Positions 1 through 5,210 of a DNA stretch of 8,047 nt are shown piece after piece; the first letter of the stretch is position 1; every line of letters begins with the position of its first letter. The notes under the pieces were generated by a model that saw only the letters and a program-made list of their open reading frames with translations, did not search any database and was not told where the DNA came from. Made by a program: the position numbers and the translations under genes. Source of the stretch: Bacteroidota bacterium (GTDB lineage Bacteria > Bacteroidota > Bacteroidia > Chitinophagales > Chitinophagaceae); assembly GCA_028877045.1 (NCBI GenBank), contig JAGWPQ010000342.1, positions 1 through 8,047 of the forward strand, given 5' to 3'.

Positions 1-759
1 CTGGTTACATACCGAAATGATTTTGATGATGATGTTTGTTATGCTGATGCCTTAGAAAATATTTTAAAAGAAGATGCACAGATAGGGGCGTTCATTGCTG
101 AAACAATAAGAAATACAGATGTACAGATCCCGTCAAAAGCTTACTGGAAAAGAGTTAGAGAGATCTGCACGAAATACAATGTGGTATTGATACTGGATGA
201 AATACCCATTGCATTTGGCAGAACAGGAAAGATGTTTGCTTTTGAACATTACGATATTGAACCCGATATTATTTGTTTGGGAAAAGGATTGGGAGCCGGT
301 ATAATACCAATGGCTGCAATTGTTGCAAGAGATGATTATAATATCGCTGCAGATATTTCATTAGGTCATTTTACACACGAAAAAAATCCTTTGGGAAGTG
401 TTGCTGCACGGGCAATGATAGAATTTATTGAATCAAATCAATTACTCGAAAAAGTTTGTGCTGATGAAATATTTATGCGCCGCGAATTAAATTCAATGAA
501 GGAAAAATATTCTTTGATAGGCGATGTGCGGGGCATTGGTTTATTGTGGGGAATTGAATTGGTTACAAACAGAATCACAAAAGAAAAAGCAATTGATGCA
601 GCAGAAAAAGTGATGTATGAATGTTTACAAAACGGATTAAGTTTTAAAGTGTCGCAGGGAAATGTATTGCAACTTTGTCCGCCGTTAATTATTACACGTG
701 AACAATTAACACTGGCATTGAATATTATTGAGAGTGCAATTGCTTCAATAAAAAATTAA
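1..759 (+). CDS. Class III aminotransferase-fold PLP enzyme, 3' part (PbfA-like branch possible)
   Basis: The frame is open from base 1 to the TAA at 757-759, giving 252 residues. Class III enzymes usually have about 420-460, so roughly 180 N-terminal residues lie off the left edge; the internal ATG at 181 is not the true start. The cofactor-binding Asp is in LDEIPIAFGRTGKMFAFEH (D66 in window numbering). The Schiff-base Lys is K95 in CLGKGLGAGIIPMAAIV. LGHFTHEKNPLG and DVRGIGLLWGIELV follow, as in the C-terminal half of the fold. DEIP in place of the common DEVQ, together with GHFTHEKNP, reminds me of the (R)-1-hydroxy-2-aminoethylphosphonate ammonia-lyase (PbfA) branch. That is recalled family knowledge, and no phosphonate gene is visible here, so an ordinary transaminase remains possible. 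The gene ends exactly where the convergent rfaE2 ends, leaving no intergenic terminator. Confidence 0.88.
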   Translation: MVTYRNDFDDDVCYADALENILKEDAQIGAFIAETIRNTDVQIPSKAYWKRVREICTKYNVVLILDEIPIAFGRTGKMFAFEHYDIEPDIICLGKGLGAGIIPMAAIVARDDYNIAADISLGHFTHEKNPLGSVAARAMIEFIESNQLLEKVCADEIFMRRELNSMKEKYSLIGDVRGIGLLWGIELVTNRITKEKAIDAAEKVMYECLQNGLSFKVSQGNVLQLCPPLIITREQLTLALNIIESAIASIKN

Positions 760-1254
760 TTATCCCAACCGTTGGATCTTTTCAATGATCCCTGTTGTAG
801 AAAATCCCTGTACAATAGGATTGATAACCACTTTGCCGCCATTGGCCATCACTTCTTTGGCACCTACGATTTGTTCAATAGTATAATCACCGCCTTTCAC
901 TAAAACATCCGGAAGTATTGAGGAAATCAATTGCAGCGGCGTATCTTCTTCAAAGATAACTACCGCATCAACGATCATTAAATTAGCCAATATCAATGCA
1001 CGGCTTTGTTCATTATTAATGGGACGATCATTGCCTTTTAATCTTTTTGTACTGGCATCACTGTTAAGGCCAACAATTAAATAATCGGCTTCTTTTGCTG
1101 CCTGCGATAAAGAAAAAATATGTCCTTCATGCAAAATATCAAAACAACCGTTGGTGAATGCAATTGTTTTTGCATTCACTTTCCATGCAGCAATTGTTCT
1201 CAATAATTGTGGCAGGGCGAATATTTTTTTTTCTATTGCATCAATTCTTTTCAT
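760..1254 (-). CDS. rfaE2: RfaE2-type D-glycero-beta-D-manno-heptose 1-phosphate adenylyltransferase
   Basis: This 164-aa protein is a single cytidylyltransferase-like Rossmann domain, equivalent to the C-terminal half of E. coli HldE. It would transfer AMP from ATP to heptose 1-phosphate, giving ADP-heptose for the LPS inner core. Visible motifs are the nucleotide-binding TNGCFDILHEGH (34-45, with the HxGH signature at 42-45), VGLNSDAS (61-68), RPI (77-79), the acidic EEDTPLQLI (102-110), LPDVLVKGGDY (114-124) and the C-terminal FSTTGIIEKI (151-160). A separate kinase/nucleotidyltransferase arrangement is common in Bacteroidota; the partner HldA-type kinase is not in this window. The ATG at 1252-1254 starts right before the conserved region. 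The N-terminal codons contain a nine-base A run on the coding strand (1224-1232). No TAnnTTTG element lies upstream on this strand, so co-transcription with the membrane-protein gene at 1429-2499 is likely. Its stop abuts the stop of the convergent aminotransferase. Confidence 0.93.
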   Translation of the reverse strand: MKRIDAIEKKIFALPQLLRTIAAWKVNAKTIAFTNGCFDILHEGHIFSLSQAAKEADYLIVGLNSDASTKRLKGNDRPINNEQSRALILANLMIVDAVVIFEEDTPLQLISSILPDVLVKGGDYTIEQIVGAKEVMANGGKVVINPIVQGFSTTGIIEKIQRLG

Positions 1255-1428
1255 AAAATAAATAATTAGAAAAAACTAAAATTGAAAAACTAAAAACTAA
1301 ATCGTTCCAGAAAATACTCATTTCTAAATATTGTCAGGTGCCTATTTTTCAAAACGATTAATTCGTGTAATTCGAAAAAATTCGTGTAATAAAAATTAAA
1401 AACTAAATCGTATAGACTTGTAACTCGT
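1255..1428. repeat. Intergenic segment with short direct repeats
   Basis: This gap separates two genes on the minus strand and holds no plausible ORF. Two exact repeat pairs are visible. TAAAAACTAAATCGT occurs at 1291-1305 and 1397-1411. AATTCGTGTAAT occurs at 1360-1371 and 1379-1390. Further AAAACTAAA copies lie around 1272-1300. The sequence is strongly A/T-rich. The repeats look like non-coding intergenic elements of Bacteroidota rather than operator sites. I see no terminator hairpin here, which fits read-through from the membrane-protein gene into rfaE2. Confidence 0.7.
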
Positions 1429-2499
1429 TCAACTCCCGACTCCCGACTCCCGACTCCTGACTCCTGACTCCCGACTCTGAACTCCCGACTCTGAACTCCC
1501 GACTTTATTCTTATTATACCAGGGCAATAATATTAAACAAACAGCGCCAATCACTACAACAATTAAAAACTGCGCAAACCATTGAAGCGTTCCGTTGGCA
1601 TAACCAATCTCGAAAGGGATATCACTTTTCTCTAAAACTTTTGCAATGAAATAAGCATAGGCACCAATGCCGCCCGGCGTGATGATCATACCAATGCTTG
1701 CAAATGCCAGCACCGTAATGGCATCGGTAAAACTTAGTCCTGCCGTGCCGACAGTTGCCTGCAATCCAACCCATGTGCCGCCAATGTACATGCTCCAGAT
1801 AGCAATGGTATAAAAAATGAAAGTCCATTTTTGTTTTAAATTGCGAATGCTTGTTACCCCTTCCCAAATGCCGCGTAATATTTTTTTGATCATGATCACG
1901 ATCGATAAATGCGCAAACTGTTTGAACCAAACTTTCAGCACAATAAAAATCAATAAAAGTATCCCAACAGCAATTAAAACTTTGGTCGAAGAAAAATGTC
2001 CGCTTTTATTTTTTAATAATTGATCGAATATCTGCAATGCATATTCGCCCACGATTTCAAACTGTGCGATGAATGCAATGAAGAAAACAATACCAAGTGA
2101 GATAACATCGAAAGCACGTTCAGCCACAATGGTACCTACTAATTTTTCGGCGGGAACTTTTTCATATTTGGCAAGAATGGTACATTTTAAAACTTCGCCT
2201 AATCGTGGCACAGCAAGGTTGGCAAGGTATCCTATCATCACTGCAAAAAAAGTATTGATGAAGGAAGGATGATATCCCATGGGCCGCATCAAGATCTTCC
2301 AGCGCAAACTTCTGAAAATATGGCTGAGTGTGAGAATTATAAAAACAGGAATGATCAGCCAATATTTTGCATTGGATAATGACTTGATAAATTCTTTCCA
2401 TTTGTTATCGGGAATTTGATGCAGACTCCACCAAACAAGGAATACACCCAAGCCTAAAAAGAAAACATATTTTAAAAGGGATGAAAGATTTTTTCTCAT
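1429..2499 (-). CDS. UPF0104/YbhN-family flippase-like integral membrane protein
   Basis: A 356-aa multi-pass inner-membrane protein with about eight hydrophobic segments, roughly at residues 9-25, 47-63, 81-98, 130-148, 174-194, 228-248, 262-282 and 305-326. It matches the 'lysylphosphatidylglycerol synthase transmembrane region / flippase-like' family (UPF0104, TIGR00374 type) through FRSLRWKIL (62-70), VPRLGEVLKC (97-106), AERAFDV (126-132) and PGGIGAYAYF (275-284). The catalytic lysyl-transfer domain of MprF is absent, so it is not an aminoacyl-lipid synthase; members are thought to move lipid-linked substrates, but this one's substrate is unknown. The recognisable family sequence ends near LLPWYNKNK (325-332). 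Residues 333-356 are translated from a 7-bp tandem repeat and are probably an appended, non-functional tail. The start ATG (2497-2499) is followed by a short basic stretch and the first membrane helix. It is divergent from the gene at 2729. Confidence 0.88.
   Translation of the reverse strand: MRKNLSSLLKYVFFLGLGVFLVWWSLHQIPDNKWKEFIKSLSNAKYWLIIPVFIILTLSHIFRSLRWKILMRPMGYHPSFINTFFAVMIGYLANLAVPRLGEVLKCTILAKYEKVPAEKLVGTIVAERAFDVISLGIVFFIAFIAQFEIVGEYALQIFDQLLKNKSGHFSSTKVLIAVGILLLIFIVLKVWFKQFAHLSIVIMIKKILRGIWEGVTSIRNLKQKWTFIFYTIAIWSMYIGGTWVGLQATVGTAGLSFTDAITVLAFASIGMIITPGGIGAYAYFIAKVLEKSDIPFEIGYANGTLQWFAQFLIVVVIGAVCLILLPWYNKNKVGSSESGVQSRESGVRSRESGVGS
1432..1501. repeat. Ten-unit 7-bp tandem repeat inside the 3' end of the membrane-protein gene
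   Basis: Ten contiguous 7-bp units read on the plus strand as ACTCCCG (six copies), ACTCCTG (two) and ACTCTGA (two). A partial unit continues to about 1505. Because 7 is not a multiple of 3, the minus-strand translation has a 7-residue period (ESGV, SRESGV), giving a polar tail of Ser, Arg, Glu, Gly and Val. The TGA stop at 1429-1431 lies immediately outside the array, so the reading frame spans the whole array. Confidence 0.95.
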
Positions 2500-2728
2500 T
2501 CATGATACATTCTTTCGCAATTTACACAACACATTGTAAACTACAGTTTAATTCATCAGAAATTAAAATTTGTTGTATTGTATTTAACTTTTTTAATGAC
2601 CATGATTTAGGTATGAAAAGGCTGTTGCTTTTAAAGCTTTAACACACGCAGCATCGATAATGCCTTGCTATTCGGTGTATTTTGTTTAACTTTGCCAACT
2701 TATTTTACTGCCCTAAATTGGCAAACTG
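2500..2728. other. Divergent intergenic region with two dyads
   Basis: This region separates the start codons of the membrane-protein gene (-) and the GT5-like gene (+). It contains an inverted repeat TAAACT-AC-AGTTTA (2537-2550) and a perfect 12-bp palindrome TTAAAGCTTTAA (2631-2642), either of which could bind a dimeric regulator. A plus-strand promoter is called separately. On the minus strand I found no TAnnTTTG match, the nearest being TAAATTGC (complement of 2517-2524). I see no ORF or structured RNA here. Confidence 0.4.
2665..2694 (+). promoter_or_regulatory. Bacteroidota-type promoter of the GT5-like gene
   Basis: A perfect -7 element TAACTTTG (2687-2694, consensus TAnnTTTG) is preceded by TTG at 2665-2667 with a 19-nt spacer, inside the 17-23 range known for Bacteroidota primary-sigma promoters. 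Transcription would start near 2700, leaving a leader of about 28 nt before the ATG at 2729. No Shine-Dalgarno sequence is seen, which is normal in this phylum. Confidence 0.6.
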
Positions 2729-3544
2729 ATGTCTAAAAAAAGAATTTTATTTATTGCCACCGAAATGTCGCCCTATTTAGAGTTGACAGAATTTGCAGAG
2801 ATGGTAAACAAATTAGCAATCAAAAGTAACGACAGTGGATTGGAAGTTCGTTGCATCATGCCGCGCTTTGGTGTGATCAATGAACGTCGTCACAGATTGC
2901 ATGAAGTGGTTCGTTTATCGGGTATCAATGTTTCAGTTGATAACGATGATTATCCATTGCAAATCAAAGTGGCATCATTGCCCAACGCAAGATTGCAGGT
3001 TTATTTTTTAGAGAATGAGGACTTCTTTAAACGTAAACATATTTTTCATGATGAACAGGAAAAATGGTTTGACGATAATGGCTTGCGCACCATCTTCTTT
3101 TGCAAAGGCGCATTGGAAACAGTAAAGAAATTCGGTTGGCCCCCCGACATTATTCATTGCAGCGGATGGATGACAAGTTTGGTTCCTGCATTTATTAAAA
3201 CTGCTTACAAAAAAGAAGCGGTGTTCAGCAACAGCAAAGTGATCTATACCATTGGAGAAAATACTTTCAAAGAAAAATTGGGCAGCGACTTTTTAAAGAA
3301 AGCTGTTATCAATGCAAACATCAAGGATAAAGATTTGGAATCTTTTAAGGATAATAACAACACAGCTCTTTTCAGGGGCGGTGCTACTTATGCCGATGCC
3401 ATTACATTTGGCGCCGAAAAGCCCGATAAAAAATTAAGCGAAGAATTTGCAAAAGTAAAAGGCAAGAAAGTGGTCCCGTTTAAAGGATGGGATACCGATC
3501 TGAGCGAATATATTGATCTGTACAACGAACTGGGACATAAATAA
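2729..3544 (+). CDS. GT5 glycogen/starch synthase N-terminal-domain-like protein, probably non-catalytic
   Basis: This 271-aa protein follows the N-terminal Rossmann domain of GlgA: KKRILFIATEMSPY (3-16), GLEVRCIMPRFG (37-48), VYFLENEDFF (91-100), GWPPDIIHCSGWMTSLVPAFI (from 136), VIYTIGEN (171-178) and YADAITFG (221-228). Full GlgA is about 480 residues; the C-terminal GT-B half with the E-x7-E catalytic region is missing. The ADP-glucose motif KxGGLAD is replaced by ELTEFAE (18-24), HDWHT by SGWMT (145-149), and HNLAYQG by GENTFKE (176-182). The protein nevertheless ends cleanly with a charged C-terminus and has an intact promoter, so it looks like a stable short family, not a fresh pseudogene. 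Glycogen synthesis is therefore unlikely; a structural, regulatory or other sugar-binding role is a guess. The ATG at 2729 places the conserved first beta strand at the N-terminus, as expected. Confidence 0.8.
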   Translation: MSKKRILFIATEMSPYLELTEFAEMVNKLAIKSNDSGLEVRCIMPRFGVINERRHRLHEVVRLSGINVSVDNDDYPLQIKVASLPNARLQVYFLENEDFFKRKHIFHDEQEKWFDDNGLRTIFFCKGALETVKKFGWPPDIIHCSGWMTSLVPAFIKTAYKKEAVFSNSKVIYTIGENTFKEKLGSDFLKKAVINANIKDKDLESFKDNNNTALFRGGATYADAITFGAEKPDKKLSEEFAKVKGKKVVPFKGWDTDLSEYIDLYNELGHK

Positions 3545-3606
3545 TCTATCATCCCTTGAACGAATAGATTGATCATTTATATAAAATGTTGATAGTATTT
3601 AATAAG

Positions 3607-3632
3607 TTGATTTGCTGCTTCACTTATATTTG
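3607..3632 (+). promoter_or_regulatory. Putative metK promoter
   Basis: A perfect -7 element TATATTTG (3625-3632) lies about 50 nt before the metK ATG. The only suitable upstream TTG is at 3607-3609, giving a 15-nt spacer that is shorter than usual, so the -33 assignment is uncertain. The predicted leader, about 45 nt and A/T-rich, is too short and plain to hold a SAM riboswitch. Confidence 0.5.
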
Positions 3633-3682
3633 CGACCGTTAATTGTTATTCATTACAAACCATAAATCATAATTAAAATTTT

Positions 3683-4936
3683 ATGTCTTATTTATTTACT
3701 TCTGAAAGTGTATCTGAAGGACATCCCGATAAAGTTGCCGATCAGATCTCTGATGCATTAATTGATAACTTTCTGGCATTCGATTCTCAATCAAAAGTGG
3801 CTTGCGAAACATTGGTTACAACCGGACAGGTTGTATTGGCCGGTGAAGTAAAATCGAAAGCTTACCTGGATGTTCAGGAAATTGCACGTGATGTGATCCG
3901 TAAAATAGGTTACACTAAAAGTGAATATATGTTCGAGGCAAACAGCTGCGGTATATTCTCTGCCATTCACGAACAATCTTCAGATATCAATCAGGGTGTA
4001 GATAAAAAGAAAAAAGAAGAACAGGGTGCCGGCGATCAGGGAATGATGTTTGGTTATGCAAGTAATGAAACAGATGATTACATGCCATTGGCATTAGACC
4101 TTGCTCATAAAATTTTATTGGAATTGGCAGCATTGCGCCGCGAAAATAAAGCCATCAAATATTTACGTCCCGATGCAAAAAGCCAGGTTACTTTGGAATA
4201 TGATGATAACAATAAACCTGTGCGCATCGACGCTATCGTTGTTTCTACACAACACGATGATTTCGATACCGAAGCTAAAATGCAGGCGAAGATCAAACAA
4301 GATATTATTTCTATTTTAATTCCACGTGTAAAAGCAAAGTATAAAAAATATGCAAAGCTTTTCAACGATAAAATTAAATACCATATTAACCCAACAGGAA
4401 AATTTGTAATTGGTGGTCCGCATGGCGATACAGGTTTAACAGGCCGTAAGATCATTGTTGATACCTACGGTGGAAAAGGTGCACATGGTGGTGGCGCGTT
4501 CAGCGGAAAAGATCCGAGTAAAGTAGACCGTTCGGCTGCTTATGCAACACGTCATATTGCTAAAAACCTTGTGGCAGCAGGTGTTGCCGACGAAGTGCTG
4601 GTTCAGGTTTCTTATGCGATCGGTGTGGCACAACCAACATCCATCAATGTAAATACTTACGGTACAGCAAAAGTTGGATTGAGCGATGGTGCCATCAGCA
4701 AAATTGTTGAAAGCATTTGGGATATGCGTCCTTACTTCATCGAACAACGTTTGAAATTGCGTAATCCGATCTATAGCGAGACTGCTGCTTACGGTCACAT
4801 GGGCCGCAAGAACGAAGTGGTTACCAAAGAATTCAAATCACCCGATGGAAAAGTAAAAACTGTAAAAGTAGAATTGTTCACCTGGGAAAAATTAGATTAT
4901 GTTCCTAAAGTGAAAAAAGCTTTTGGAATAAAATAA
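3683..4936 (+). CDS. metK: S-adenosylmethionine synthetase
   Basis: A complete 417-aa MetK. This cytosolic homo-oligomer makes S-adenosylmethionine from ATP and methionine, with release of phosphate and pyrophosphate. Hallmarks are FTSESVSEGHPDKVADQISD (5-24, with the ATP-binding His of GHPDK), the signature GAGDQGMMFGYASNE (115-129), GGPHGDTGLTGRK (244-256) and the phosphate-binding GGGAFSGKDPSKVDRSAAY (269-287). It is about 30 residues longer than E. coli MetK (384), the extra length being spread over charged insertions such as DKKKKEEQ (107-114) and the region at 196-232, which I believe is usual for Bacteroidota. The ATG at 3683 is directly followed by the conserved SYLFTSESV, so the start is secure. 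It has its own promoter and a strong terminator (4956-4990), hence is probably monocistronic. All key residues are present. Confidence 0.98.
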   Translation: MSYLFTSESVSEGHPDKVADQISDALIDNFLAFDSQSKVACETLVTTGQVVLAGEVKSKAYLDVQEIARDVIRKIGYTKSEYMFEANSCGIFSAIHEQSSDINQGVDKKKKEEQGAGDQGMMFGYASNETDDYMPLALDLAHKILLELAALRRENKAIKYLRPDAKSQVTLEYDDNNKPVRIDAIVVSTQHDDFDTEAKMQAKIKQDIISILIPRVKAKYKKYAKLFNDKIKYHINPTGKFVIGGPHGDTGLTGRKIIVDTYGGKGAHGGGAFSGKDPSKVDRSAAYATRHIAKNLVAAGVADEVLVQVSYAIGVAQPTSINVNTYGTAKVGLSDGAISKIVESIWDMRPYFIEQRLKLRNPIYSETAAYGHMGRKNEVVTKEFKSPDGKVKTVKVELFTWEKLDYVPKVKKAFGIK

Positions 4937-4955
4937 AATTTCCTTTCAAATAATT

Positions 4956-4990
4956 AAAACCTTCGTCAAAATTTTGGCGAAGGTTTTTTT
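4956..4990 (+). terminator. Intrinsic terminator of metK
   Basis: AACCTTCGTCAAAA (4958-4971) pairs with TTTTGGCGAAGGTT (4972-4985), with one G-T wobble. The realistic fold is a stem of about 12 bp with an AATT loop. It is followed by a T tract (4984-4990), and the A run at 4956-4959 can extend the stem. It lies 20 nt after the metK stop and should separate metK from the NACHT gene. Confidence 0.92.
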
Positions 4991-5130
4991 GTTACGGGCT
5001 TTTGTATTTCATGGCATCACCTGTTGCGTCGCACTCTTGTACGTTCTATTTTTTATTCGACAAATGAATTTTATAATAATTATAGATTAGATTTTTTGTC
5101 TGTATTGCAAAGTTTATTATTAGTAAGAAT
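4991..5130. other. Intergenic transition: GC-richer patch, then AT-rich DNA
   Basis: Bases 4991-5047 are noticeably richer in G and C than the sequence that follows. They include TTGCGTCGCAC (5028-5038), with a small TGCG/CGCA dyad. From about 5048 the DNA becomes very AT-rich. That part holds a loose nested inverted repeat: GACAAA (5059-5064) with TTTGTC (5095-5100) around TATAAT-A-ATTATA (5072-5084). No ORF is apparent. The patch may mark the left boundary of the accessory block, but no direct-repeat partner is visible in this window. Confidence 0.35.
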
Positions 5131-5170
5131 TTTGAAAAGAAATAAAATTAACAATATAACTTCGTACGAA
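5131..5170 (+). promoter_or_regulatory. Putative NACHT-gene promoter overlapped by a 10-bp palindrome
   Basis: TTTG (5131-5134), a 22-nt spacer and TAACTTCG (5157-5164) resemble the Bacteroidota -33/-7 pair, with one mismatch in the -7 element (TTCG for TTTG). The perfect palindrome TTCGTACGAA (5161-5170) overlaps the -7 element and the expected transcription start region. This is a good position for a repressor dimer. The leader would be about 40 nt, A/T-rich, with no Shine-Dalgarno sequence. Confidence 0.4.
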
Positions 5171-5210
5171 TTTTAATTATATAATCTTTAATTATTAAAA
5201 ATTTAAAAAA

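Noticed and set aside
1224..1232. Nine-base T/A run near the start of rfaE2 as a phase-variation switch
   Set aside because: The frame is intact, and such runs are common in AT-rich genes with Lys codons; nothing in the context suggests a contingency locus.
1432..1501. CRISPR array
   Set aside because: The 7-bp units are contiguous, with no unique spacers, so this is a simple minisatellite.
3543..3570. Terminator after the GT5-like gene (AATCTAT / ATAGATT)
   Set aside because: The stem is 7 bp, nearly all A/T, with a 14-nt loop and no T tract; too weak to call.
3633..3682. SAM riboswitch in front of metK
   Set aside because: The leader after the predicted start is only about 45 nt, A/T-rich and without any helix or pseudoknot pattern of a known SAM class.
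4105..4798. Two long open frames on the strand opposite metK (116 and 120 codons)
   Set aside because: They lie entirely within a certain gene, have compositions expected of antisense shadows, and show no recognisable motif.
5155..5168. loxP-like arm (ATAACTTCGTA)
   Set aside because: Only one 11-base half-site matches; the spacer and second arm are absent, so this is chance similarity.
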